Shown: positions 10,815-20,105 of the stretch, one piece after another
Position numbering within the stretch: position 1 is the stretch's first letter
Layout of the letters: every line of letters begins with the position of its first letter
Assembly: GCA_958510825.1 (NCBI GenBank)
Contig: OY294051.1
Coordinates: 32,367,667-32,431,666 of the forward strand
Source of the DNA: Brachypterus glaber
Lineage: Eukaryota; Arthropoda; Insecta; Coleoptera; Kateretidae
Direction of reading: 5' to 3'
DNA length: 64,000 nt
Position numbers and translations under genes: made by a program
Notes under the pieces: generated by a model
Database searches by the model: none
What the model was told of the DNA's origin: nothing
Seen by the model: the letters and a program-made list of their open reading frames with translations, nothing else

Positions 10815-11200
10815 TTCCTAAAAAAGTTAATACGAATTTTCTTTCAGCATTTTTCGATTTGTTTTAAGTTTAACCCCCATAACTTTTTTGTTTTTGGTGG
10901 GACTACTTTCAAAAACAATAAGGATCTTCCTCTCATAGAATTTGTTTTTTCCTGAAAATTTCAATACGATCGGATTATTCGTTCTTGTGTTATCGTGTCT
11001 ACAAAAATTGTGACATCGGACAGACGGACGGACGGACAGACAAACATTAAAAAAAAAAACAAAAGTTGCTTGTTTTTTCATGAAACAAATTTATATCCAA
11101 TAATTTTTTGTCTAGGACGATTTTTTTGAAAATTTGAAACTACCGTATAATATTATTCTAGCGCTGGCGCTGTGAATAATATAATAATAGTATAATATAT
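10815..11200 (-). repeat. GACGGACGG dispersed repeat nested in the piggyBac-like element
   Basis: Read on the - strand: a hairpin-like CTAGCGCTGGCGCTGT block, then tandem GTCTGTCCGTCC words, then CACGATAACACAAGAACGAA, CCGATCG...AAATTTTCAGG, and a GTTATGGGGGTTAAACTTA block. It lies where the transposase middle should be. Confidence 0.7.
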
Positions 11201-11359
11201 AATGAAGAAAAAATATGTAAAAATTGTTGTTCTGATTTTTCTCTGACAGCCGGTCTCGGTAAAATTAATTACAATCGAATGTTTTACGATATCCTAAGTT
11301 AAAAAAATATATCGACTAAAATTTAAGCTAGAAATAAAATAAATAAACTAAATAAACTA

Positions 11360-11509
11360 TTATTCTGATAATGTTATAAATAAGTACATATCTTTCGAAT
11401 AATTAGTATCTATATAAAAATCGGAATCACTCGTACTGGGAATATATTCGTCAGAATCAGTTGGCGAAAATGGATCTTCATCTGATGATAAGTTTATATT
11501 AGAATCCAT
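11360..11509 (-). pseudogene. piggyBac transposase acidic N-terminus
   Basis: ATG at 11507-11509 opens a 49-codon frame ending in TAA at 11360-11362. It begins MDSNINLSSDEDPFSP and continues with TDSDEYIPSTSDSD. Ser/Asp/Glu-rich N-termini of this type are usual in piggyBac transposases before the catalytic domain. It reads inward from the right terminal repeat, as expected for a transposase gene. The frame then leaves recognisable sequence and the catalytic region is missing. The family call depends on the TTAA-flanked TIRs and the zinc domain at 10556-10756. Confidence 0.65.
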
Positions 11510-11709
11510 GGTTTTCACAGCAAATGTATTTTTGAACTAAATTTATAGGTGCAAATAAAATGATAACAATTAAACGAAATAAGGAAACAAAAACAAAGGT
11601 TTTTATTTTAGAACAAATTTTTGGCCTATTTCCACTAAATTACACGAAAAAAAATCAGGTGGCCCAGTGGACCCTTACTCATTTCTGGCATGGGCGCTTA
11701 ACGTGTTAA

Positions 11710-12165
11710 AATAAGATGTTTTGATCAATACATAAATGTATACATAAAAGGTGCTTACTGTTAAACATTATAATAATAAATTATTTATAGACATACACTC
11801 AGAAACGTTAACCTAAATAATAATACAACGTCAACAATTAATACTGCAACTTTAGTAAATAATACTAATTTTGTGATATAAGATAACACATGTATCGTCT
11901 AGCTTCGTTTTGTTATTGATACGATTGAATTGTTTATTAAATACGATAACGGTTCTGAGTGTAGCATCAGTTTCAAGAAAAATGCATTGAACAGATACAA
12001 ACCCCCAGCTTAAAAAAGGATAAAAAAATCCATATACAGTTAATAATTCTGTAGGACGGTTTTTCATCAAAACTTCAAAAAAGTTTCTTCGGGCATATGC
12101 GCATCCTTACAAAAATAGGTTCTAGAAGAGGTGCAGCTTTTTAAAAATAGCTTCTTAAGGACCTA
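11710..12165. other. Stretch without recognised features
   Basis: AT-rich. No convincing frame or repeat. A 72-residue - strand frame at 11852-12070 has no recognisable motif. Confidence 0.4.
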
Positions 12166-12403
12166 CACTGATAAAAAGGATTTATTTGTATATGGACAAT
12201 TAAATTATTTGGTTGTAACAAATGTTATTTAAGTCAAATAAATATTTAGTTCATGTAAACAAATATTTTAATTTTAAAATGATTTCTTAATGGGAACAAA
12301 ATAGTTTATTTGACAGAAATAAAATTTATTTGCCAACTAAATAATTTAATTAGCCATATCCAACCAAATATTTAGTTGACACAAATAAACTGTTTTATCA
12401 GTG
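12166..12403. mobile_element. MITE family with CACTGATAAAA termini, copy A
   Basis: A 238-bp element with CACTGATAAAA at the left and TTTTATCAGTG at the right, flanked by TA on both sides, which suggests a Tc1/mariner-type target. A second copy lies at 47720-47959 and a right-half fragment at 19580-19707. The interior is rich in CAAATAAATATTT-like words and is non-coding. Confidence 0.8.
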
Positions 12404-12435
12404 TATCTTTTTTGGGACTTCTTTTATTATCTATG

Positions 12436-12634
12436 TACAGGGTGAAAAATAAATAAATCAGTTCCACTGCATTCCTCGTAAATAAAACTGAGCATATTAA
12501 TAATACTATTTCCAGGACAGACAAAAAGATAAAAGTCAAAAAAAGATTTTTTGCAATTGCTACCACCTTGTAAGTTTGATCACCCAGTACAATAACTCTT
12601 TAAATTTTGTTCCCTAGTTTTGAATCACCCTGTA
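12436..12634. repeat. Short element with TACAGGGTG/CACCCTGTA ends
   Basis: TACAGGGTGAAAAA at 12436 and TTTTGAATCACCCTGTA ending at 12634 are inverted. This places it in the same terminal-motif group as 30385-31564, 57444-57861 and 61264-61854. No coding content. Confidence 0.6.
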
Positions 12635-13359
12635 TTTGATAAAATGCTCTTTATTACTGTGCTTTTTTATTAAAACAGAACTTTAGGAATAATCTAGAAA
12701 GAAAAACGCTTGAGATGTATATAAATTTTTTGCACTTTGAATAGTTTTAAGATTGCACCAAATTTTTACGTATACAATTACCCAATTAAAAAAAAAATTA
12801 TCTGTAATATTTTATTTAAGTAACCTTAAAATTTAATAAAGAGCTTGCATGGAAAGGGTTTTTAATATTACTGTAGCCTAAGACGTTACTAAGCGTTATG
12901 ACCACAAGTCTTGTAAAGCCCCTTTCTAAACAAGTTTTTATATTATTTTTTCTATGACCGTGTCTAATAAATTTAAAAAAATATATATAGTAAAAGGTAC
13001 AGTAACTAATATTGTTAACAGGTTCGAAGAAAAAATAATTTATATATATTTAACTATTCACTTCTTTATTAATGTAATAATTACCAAAATATTATACCGT
13101 CCTAAATTAAACAAAAAAATATATATTTCTTATTTTGTAAATAAATAATATTGTGAGTTGTACTAAACTTTTAAAATTATATCCTTTCAAAAGAAACAAT
13201 TATTTTACCTCGTATTTTACTAAGTAGTCGCTCTTTATAATATATTTAAGGGGCTATCCATAAATTACGTAACTTTTATTTTATATTAGACCCCCTCTCC
13301 TTGCATGGTTTTGTCTCTTCCATCGTTAAAGAGGGGCCCTTTCCCTATGAAATAGTAAG
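12635..13359. other. Gene-free stretch; part of an older repeat interrupted at 13360
   Basis: From about 13252 the GGGGCTATCCATAAATTACG block and the GACCCCCTCTCC-type sequence look like a dispersed repeat end. The TIR element at 13360-14235 is inserted into it. The rest is AT-rich without features. Confidence 0.4.
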
Positions 13360-14235
13360 TAGGGCGAAATACCCCTGAATGGGACTTTTTTTAAACGGCT
13401 GCCAACATGTTTTATACGTATTTTTTTTTTAGTTATATTTGAAACTAAAAGAACACAGTTCAAGTGTTAAACATAAATAATATTTATTTTTACCAAAACA
13501 ACAACCATTAAAAAAAAAAAAAAAACGTAACTTGTTCCATTCATAAACACGGTATTATTGACTGGGACACAAATACAAAATTGCTATTAAAGGTAATAAA
13601 TCATAAAAATAACTATTATTATCACTATAACTAGTAACAATAAACATATAATGCCATTTCATAACAAAAAAATTGCTGTTAAATTCTTTTTTTTACATAG
13701 AATTTACTTTAAATAATTTTACCTTGTTTTTTCAAATCAATATCAAATATTACTTTGTTGAGTTCTAACTGTTTCAAATTGTTTTATGGGTTTCTGCCCT
13801 TTTAGAGTCATTCCTTATCTAAAAGAGATGGATGGGAATGAAATATGCAAATTGCCCCATTCAATAATACTAACAATATTATCAAAATAAATAGGCTTAG
13901 AATATTTACCTTTATCTATAATATTCGATTATTTGGTATATGTTTTGTGTTGTTCTAGACTATTACATAAACCAAATTTAAACAGTTTCCTTTTGCCTTT
14001 CGTCAATAAAACATCTTTCAAAATTATTAAAAAAGTTACTTTTAACTTGGTAAAACTGACTTATTAAATTTGTCAAAAACCCAGCTGCCTAAACTTTACC
14101 ATTTTTTATGATTTTTTAACTGCACATCTAGGGCAATCTATCTATGGTAACAAAAACCAAAAATTACTAAGCCTAGCTCAAAAACAGGCATTGTCCCATT
14201 CAATAATATGTCCCATTCATGGGTATTTCCCCCTA
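13360..14235. mobile_element. 876-bp TIR element at a TA target
   Basis: TAGGGCGAAATACCCCTGAA at the left is matched by an inverted CATGGGTATTTCCCCCTA at the right. The shared TIR is about 25 bp, reading TAGGGnGAAATACCC then nTGAATGGGAC. TA is at both edges. CCCATTCAATAATA-like words repeat inside. No transposase frame is visible, so it is non-autonomous. Confidence 0.75.
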
Positions 14236-14419
14236 GATATTAACCGAACCCCCGCAGGCCCCGTCTCTACCCTAAACTGAATATTTAGTTACAAATGGAA
14301 AGGAAGTTATGATCCTATACAAATGTACTCTAATTTTTGTTAAAAACACTATAGTTCTACTTTAATATTTAAGGACGGATAAGAAATGTTGCGTGTTTTT
14401 AACAAAAGTTAAGTACAAT

Positions 14420-14815
14420 GGAGCTCTCTACAACTAGAATTATGAAACAAAAGACGTCTACCCTATCTCTATCTCATTTGTGCTACACTTTCCAGCCAAC
14501 CAAATAAATACTGTATTTGTTTTTCATACAACAAATATAGTATTTATTTGGTTGGCCGGAAAGTGTAGCAGTGAGCGGCACGTACGAACATAGCTAATGT
14601 GAATATGTAGAATAAGATAATTCTACTAAAATTTAGATGGCGCCAGTAATTTCTTTAATAATGCACTTTTCGCCCGGCCTAGTAAATATTGTATTTGTTC
14701 AACAAAGAACAAATACAGAATTTGTTTGGTTGGGTGGAAGTGGGAGTGTATGTATGTCTTCTATCCATTTTGGGTAGAACTTTTGTCCCTGTCTAATCTA
14801 ATGGGAGAATTCTCC
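14420..14815. mobile_element. 0.4-kb multi-hairpin element, copy 1
   Basis: The element starts GGAGCTCTC and ends GAATTCTCC. It is flanked by CAAT and ATTG, so AT could be the duplicated target. It contains a long internal palindrome: GCTACACTTTCC...GCCAACCAAATAAATACTG pairs with its reverse complement near 14530-14570. A second hairpin of related sequence lies near 14670-14750. Copy 2 is at 15481-15892 and is about 95% similar by eye. Confidence 0.8.
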
Positions 14816-14959
14816 ATTGCATAGCATAATAACTTCTGATTTGTAACTGAATATACAGTATACTGTTTACATAAGAAGTATTTTTGACGTCCGCAATAAA
14901 TTATGAAAGAAAATATTAGTGGCATATCGGACAGAAGAGAAAATTAGAAAAAAAAGTCA

Positions 14960-15032
14960 GGTCTCAGTCTGGATTCGAACCAGAGTCACCACGGTTTCCG
15001 GCCTGGTACTCTACCAACTGAGCTACCGAAAC
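14960..15032 (-). tRNA. tRNA-like gene or pseudogene, copy 1
   Basis: This 73-nt sequence has a canonical A box (TAGCTCAGTTGGTAGAG) and B box (GGTTCGAATCC), a perfect T-stem, and a 7-bp acceptor stem with G-U pairs. A T-run follows the 3' end, as for Pol III termination. The anticodon arm is irregular: the loop reads CCGGAAA, lacks U33, and the stem needs a bulged base. Amino-acid identity is therefore not assigned. It is better described as a tRNA-like Pol III unit. Confidence 0.65.
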
Positions 15033-15107
15033 TCCCGTTCGAAAACTAACTAATTGGACATGCCTTCTTTTCTATTCTTCTTCCAATTAGTTAGTTTTCG
15101 AACGGGA

Positions 15108-15180
15108 GTCTCGGTAGCTCAGTTGGTAGAGTACCAGGCCGGAAACCGTGGGGACTCTGGTTCGAATCCAGACTGAGACC
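15108..15180 (+). tRNA. tRNA-like gene or pseudogene, copy 2
   Basis: The start GTCTCGG pairs with CTGAGAC for a 7-bp acceptor stem. D-arm GCTC/GAGT and T-stem TCTGG/CCAGA are intact. A run of seven T residues begins at about 15184. It has the same anticodon-arm defect as the - strand copy. It differs from copy 1 at two positions (acceptor-stem and variable-loop changes). Confidence 0.7.
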
Positions 15181-15480
15181 TGACTTTTTTTCTAATTTTC
15201 TCTTCTGTCCGATATGCCACTAATATTTTCTTTCATAATTTATTGCGGACGTCAAAAATACTTCTTATATATTTCTAATAATTTGGCTAAAATACAATGT
15301 TAGAGACCGCATCTCGATCTCCGTTGAAGTTCCTAAAATGTGAACGATACAAGGGTGAAGGGGTAAAAGGGCTCTTAAGACATTGTATATTGAGTTTATT
15401 CCCACTAACAAAATTAACCATCTTTCCTTTAATTAACAACTAACAAATTTGAGAAGAATAGAAAAGAAGGCATGTCCAAT

Positions 15481-15892
15481 GGAGCTCTCTACAACTAGAA
15501 TTATGAAACAAAAGACGTCTACCCTATCTCTATCTCATTTGTGCTACACTTTCCAGCCAACCAAATAAATACTGTATTTGTTTTTCATACAACAAATATA
15601 GTATTTATTTGGTTGGCCGGAAAGTGTAGCAGTGAGCGGCACGAACGAACATAGCTAATGTGAATCTGTAGAATAAGATAATTCTACTAAAATTTAGATG
15701 GCGCCAGTAATTTCTTTAATTTCTTTAATAATATAGTTACACTTTTCGCCCGGCCAAGTAAATATTGTATTTGTTCAACAAAGAACAAATACAGAATTTG
15801 TTTGGTTGAGTGGAAGTGGTAGTGTAGTGTATGTCTTCTATCCTTTTTGGGTAGAACTTTTGTCCCTCTCTAATCTAACGGGAGAAATCTCC
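15481..15892. mobile_element. 0.4-kb multi-hairpin element, copy 2, with visible empty site
   Basis: The element is inserted between CCAAT and ATTAG. The uninterrupted CCAATTAG target is preserved in the inverted arms at 15050-15057 and 15083-15090, together with the same flanks (GAAGGCATGTCC and GTTAGTTTTCGAACGGG). The comparison implies a 2-bp AT duplication, or none if AT belongs to the element. Internal hairpins match copy 1. Confidence 0.85.
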
Positions 15893-15914
15893 ATTAGTTA
15901 GTTTTCGAACGGGA

Positions 15915-15987
15915 GTCTCGGTAGCTCAGTTGGTAGAGTACCAGGCCGGAAACCGTGGGGACTCTGGTTCGAATCCAGACTGAGACC
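15915..15987 (+). tRNA. tRNA-like gene or pseudogene, copy 3
   Basis: Identical in form to copy 2, with a following T-run near 15991. Its 5' flank GTTAGTTTTCGAACGGGAG is also shared. It is separated from the matching upstream flank by the insertion at 15481-15892. Confidence 0.7.
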
Positions 15988-16315
15988 TGACTTTTTTTCT
16001 AATTTTCTCTTCTGTCCGATATGCCATTAATATTTTCTTTCATACTGTTTACAGTTTATTTAACATTAATCTATTATCTGTGATTATATTTTCATTTATA
16101 GAAGAACACTTAAATATTTGTAACAAATATTTAGTTTATAATTATTACTATAAACAATGGTCATTGGTTTGAGTCTATTAGAAAATATATTAAGAATAGT
16201 AAATTTACCACCAATAGATTGGTATTTCAATACTTTAATTGTGGAGATAAAACTTAAATTTTGTCCCCTATTTTGTTATCCTTTTTAATTCTGATGATTA
16301 AAATTATATGTCACA

Positions 16316-16822
16316 TATGTATACTGCCCCACTAAGCTAAAAATCCACGACTCCAATTTTTGTGGATTTTTCATTAACATAGTTGTGCATTTCCATGGGC
16401 TATTTATTGAATCAATCAAATTTAAGTAAACGGCTTTATTTATTCAGTTATAGACTTCTGAAAATTGCAGTATCCCCAAAATAAGGGACTTTTTTTTTAA
16501 AGGGAAATTTAAAAAAAATAAATTATATTTTTGGGTCGTTTTCTCCTTATCTTGTCACATACTTTTTAGTTTAGAGTTGCTAAAAATGTTGACTACATGA
16601 TACTAGGTTAAAAAGCAGTATGTGCCATTATCTATTTAAATAGATAATTAATAATTGCGAAACTTGTGTTATAATAAAGGTACTTTAAACCTAAATTTAT
16701 ACGCCCACTTTCTAGATTCTAGCTATAACACAAGGGTGTGGCTAAGAAGATTTACGGTTTTTGCCATTATCTCAGTTTTATTAAATATGGAGTTGCTGCT
16801 TTTTAGGGTAGTAGGGCAGTAT
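16316..16822. mobile_element. 507-bp TIR element with ATGTCACA direct repeats
   Basis: ATGTCACA at 16308-16315 and 16823-16830 flank a segment with inverted ends (ATACTGCCCCACTAAGC at the left, GTAGGGCAGTAT at the right). An 8-bp duplication is the hAT signature, but the left end has four extra bases and the TIRs are imperfect. Non-coding. Confidence 0.6.
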
Positions 16823-16830
16823 ATGTCACA

Positions 16831-17339
16831 AATATATATTTTTTCTTAGTGTTTACTAATGGCTCTGAATTAAATTAATTAATAATTTCAGTTTAATACA
16901 GTTATTAATTTAAAAATATTTTTTTTTGGATTTCACTAATAAAAAATTGTTAATGTTAGCCAAAATAAGACGAAAGTGATAAATTTTTTAAACGTCATAG
17001 TTAAACTTTTTTTGTGAAATAATATAATAAATGCCTAATAGTTAAAATAGTTTATTTATTTTAAACCCATTGTCATTCTTGCTGTATTAGATTTTTTTTC
17101 AAGTCAGACATGCTGATAAATAATTATAATTGTTATAGTTATAATTATAACTTGGCAACTAACCTAGGCAACAGTGTAATTATTTAGCAGTATTTTTGTG
17201 TATTAAATAAAGGTATTTAATTAAATGTAATATTTGTTAAATAAAAGAATACTTACGAAAAACTGAATAAGAAAAAGTACCTTGTGTGTGATTGTTTACA
17301 TTTATAAATCAACTGTAACATATCGAAGGTTACTTCAGC
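16831..17339. other. AT-rich stretch, no gene
   Basis: Contains a short palindrome around TAATTATAATTGTTATAGTTATAATTATAA near 17120-17152. Nothing else was recognised. It leads into the probable 5' UTR of the CR1-type element. Confidence 0.4.
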
Positions 17340-17403
17340 AGTCGAATTTTATACGCGACGTTGCGTTGTGAGAATTTCTTTGGAAAGTTTAAAGATATTT
17401 AAT

Positions 17404-18049
17404 ATGCCTACTATTAAGTGTAGCTGCTGCAATAAATCATTTGAAGATAATAAAATAGTCACATGTAAAGTGTGCAGAAATGCTTATTCTAACGAATGTG
17501 CAGATCTAACACTTTCTGAAGTAAGAATGCTAAATACAAAGAAGACTGTGTCATTTACCTGCAATAAGTGTCCTGATTTATCTAAAAGTATTGAGGAATT
17601 AAAGCCACAGTAATTTCCCTGCAGAAAGAAGTTGGTAACCTAGTATTACTGAAGGCAAATCCTAGAACTGCTAACAACTTTGAGTTTGAAGATGTAATAA
17701 GTGAGTTAAACGACAGAAACTCTAGGAAGCGTAACCTTATCATTTTTGGTTTAAAAGAGCACAATAATGACAATAAGGATGCCAGAATTGAATACGACAG
17801 GAAGGAAGTGACCAAAGTAATGAAGTATTTATCACCTGATAGCGACTTTAGTAATCTTAAACCTATAAGACTTGGCAAATTTAATGATAATACATCACGT
17901 CCTATTAAATTAAATCTATCCAATGAAAACATTGTTCATTTGCTCATACAAAACGGTAAAAAATTAAAAAGCCATAACAGTTTTAAAAAGGTTAGCATTT
18001 CTTTTGACCGTACTCCTCGTCAAATATCTCACTACAAAGCTGTTTATCA
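17404..18049 (+). pseudogene. CR1-type ORF1 (PHD-like zinc domain), frameshifted
   Basis: ATG at 17404 opens MPTIKCSCCNKSF. The Cys/His-rich start CSCC...CKVCRNAYSNEC...CNKC resembles the PHD-like finger of CR1-family ORF1 proteins, which bind RNA or chromatin during retrotransposition. The frame stops at 17613. It resumes at once one frame over (VISLQKEVGNLVLLK), so one base was lost or gained near 17595-17610. The second part continues through a coiled-coil-like stretch and NLIIFGLKEHN, then DRTPRQISHYKAVY, before running into ORF2 sequence. A GTG at 17368 is in frame upstream, but the ATG is the better start. Confidence 0.75.
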
Positions 18050-19348
18050 GAAACAGGAATATCTGACTATGTCCTTTCATCAGAATTGTTTCCCAGTGAC
18101 TATGTAGTTATAAGAAGTGACAGATCTTACAACGTAGTTGATTTAGAGCGCGGCGGTGGTGTGTTATTAGCTTATAAAAATACCTATAGATTAGAACAAG
18201 TTGATTTAAATGATTTTTTGAACTTTTTACCACTTATTGATATCCTAGGATGCAAATTTTTTTTCAATAATATTTATGTATATATCTATGTTCTCTTCAT
18301 ACCTCCGGAAGGAAGAATCACAAACATTCAATTTGAAGAGTTTTTGCACATGTTCGAACTACATCTTTCTGATAAAGAGAATATTATTGTCATGGGAGAC
18401 CTTAATGTTCCTAAATATGTATCATTAGACCTTAGTAATCGTAGATGTAGCGCACTGATTAGTTTTGTTGACTTCACAACCCTGAAGCAGTTAAATCCTG
18501 TGCAAAACTCGATGGGTCGCTTATTAGACTTAGTTTTGTCAAATCTAGAATGTACCGTAATGCGTGAAGATATTCCGCTAGTAAAAATAGACAATTATCA
18601 CCCTGCATTAAAAATAACTATGAAATTAAACTATATACCAAATTGTAATGTATTTCCTTGTAATTCAGCAAAGAAAAACTATAACTTTAAAAAAGGTAAT
18701 TATATAGCTTTATACAATGAGTTGTTTAATACAAATTGGGATTTTCTAAAGGAACATAACGATCCAAATACAGCTTGTGAAGCATTTTATATGAAGATTT
18801 ATTCACTACTAGATATTTATATTCCGTGTCGTAAATCCAAATCTATTAAATATCCTATTTGGTATACAGGTGAAATAATAAAAAATTTAAAACTAAAAAA
18901 TATCTCTCACAAAAAGTTCAAAAATTCAAAACACGAGAGCGACTACATTGAATTTAGTAGACTGCGATCTTTAACCAAAAGACAGATTCACTTTGCGTAC
19001 AAAACCTATCTTTCTAATATTGAAGGCAACATTGTTAATGATGCAACTAAATTTTGGTCTTATGTTCAAGCCAAAAAAGGTTCTTCTAGAATACCAGGAA
19101 AAATCCATAATGATCAGTTAAGTTTTGAAACTCCTAATGAAATAGTTAATGCTTTTGCTGAATATTTTAGTAGCGTATACCTACCTAATAATACTGCCAT
19201 TAATATACCTGATTTAAGTCACATTTCTAACGTATCGTGTATATCTATTAATGAATTTAGTGATAATGATATTAGAAAGGCAATAAAAATTATAATCAGT
19301 ACCTGGCATATTTCCAAAAAGTCCATGCTCTTTTCGTTTGGACTTTAA
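18050..19348 (+). pseudogene. CR1-type ORF2: AP-like endonuclease and start of RT
   Basis: The frame begins mid-domain with ETGISDYVLSSELFPSDY, where full elements have an ETWL motif. It continues with RGGGVLLAYK, the catalytic-type MGDLNVPKY, LLDLVLSN and the DNYHPALKI stretch. These are the later motifs of the exonuclease-endonuclease-phosphatase domain that nicks target DNA. The N-terminal catalytic Asn/Glu region is absent. After about 19000 the pre-RT linker is seen (FWSYVQAKKGSS, then EIVNAFAEYFSSVY). The last 15 residues are out of frame: one frame over reads VPGIFPKSP and DFNLFHT, a broken RT block. Not functional. Confidence 0.8.
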
Positions 19349-19370
19349 TCTTTTTCATACGTAGTCCAAT

Positions 19371-19542
19371 AACCACGGGTCGGATCAAAGTAGCCAATTT
19401 AAAAAAACTCTTTTTTCAAGCGTCGACATGAATTCCCCTTGGTGAACAATAGTTTAAAGTGTCTATTTACTTGAAAAAGGAGTTTTTTAAAATTCTAATT
19501 TTGGAATGCCCCCGGTAATGGCTACTTCGATCAGACCCGTGC
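19371..19542. repeat. Foldback repeat, short copy
   Basis: ACCACGGGTCGGATCAAAGT at the left pairs with the right end ACTTCGATCAGACCCGTGCT. The interior shares GGTGAACAATAGTTTAAAGT with the larger copy at 31662-32116. Confidence 0.75.
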
Positions 19543-19579
19543 TAAAAATATTTAATTCACGTTATAAAATATTTTAATT

Positions 19580-19707
19580 TCATTTATTAATAGGAACAAA
19601 ATAATTTGTTTGACAGAAATAAAATTTTAATACTCACAACCAAATAATTTAATTGGCCATGTTCGATCAAATATTTGGTACCCACAAATAAAATATATTA
19701 TCAGAGT
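19580..19707. mobile_element. Right half of a CACTGATAAAA MITE
   Basis: Matches the right half of 12166-12403 (GACAGAAATAAAATTT, CAAATAATTTAATTGGCCAT) and ends ATTATCAGAG, a decayed terminus. The left half is missing. Confidence 0.65.
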
Positions 19708-20105
19708 TCCTTAATTTAATAATAATTAATTAATAATTACGTGTTTTACATCAATATTCTTGTTTTTTTGCTTTATTTCTCCTAGTTTAAAAGAATTTAA
19801 ATACACAAAAAAATTATTTGGCAGAACTAGATTTCAGGATGTAGGATGTATGAACCATTTAAAATAGTGGTTCCTTGGCTCTTTTCAATATTTAAACGTA
19901 TTTATTTTAGTTCAGAATATTTTTGCATGCAATACCATCCTCAAAAATTTGAATTAACGGATTTTTTTCTGTATTTCAAACTATTAAATAAATATAATAT
20001 AACCAGTTTTGTGGACATAACACATTATCAAGTAATAAATTAAGAGAAAAGTAGGTATTTACCACATACTTTATTTTTATTAAAATTGCACTTATTTGAA
20101 ATTGC
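19708..20105. other. Stretch without recognised features
   Basis: AT-rich. A 65-residue frame at 19846-20043 has no motif and no context supporting a gene. Confidence 0.35.

Larger units (their letters stand above)
9952..11705 (-). mobile_element. piggyBac-like DNA transposon remnant flanked by TTAA
   Basis: The ends are CACGTTAAGCGCC at 9952 and its reverse complement GGCGCTTAACGTG ending at 11705. Each is directly flanked by TTAA (9948-9951 and 11706-11709), the target duplication of piggyBac elements. On the - strand it encodes the transposase N-terminus (11360-11509) near one end and a C-terminal Cys-rich domain (10556-10756) toward the other. The DDD catalytic middle is absent, and two unrelated dispersed-repeat segments (10258-10415 and 10815-11200) lie inside. 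The 1.75-kb element is therefore dead, although its termini are intact. Confidence 0.8.
14871..15268. repeat. Nearly perfect 190-bp inverted repeat containing tRNA-like genes
   Basis: Arms 14871-15058 and 15083-15268 are almost exact reverse complements around a 24-bp spacer. Each arm contains one tRNA-like gene, and outside it the words CGGACAGAAGAGAAAA and GACGTCCGCAATAAATTATG. Such symmetry suggests a recent inverted duplication. Confidence 0.9.
17340..19370 (+). mobile_element. CR1-type non-LTR retrotransposon, internally deleted and 3'-truncated
   Basis: ORF1 with a PHD-like zinc domain is followed directly by endonuclease and the start of the reverse-transcriptase region of ORF2. The ORF1/ORF2 junction is missing, and the copy ends in a scrambled RT start before the foldback repeat at 19371. 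The 5' end is approximate. Confidence 0.75.

Noticed and set aside
14960..15987. Functional tRNA-Ser(GGA) cluster
   Set aside because: The loop could be read as GGA, but U33 is absent and the anticodon stem needs a bulge in all three copies, so amino-acid identity cannot be supported.
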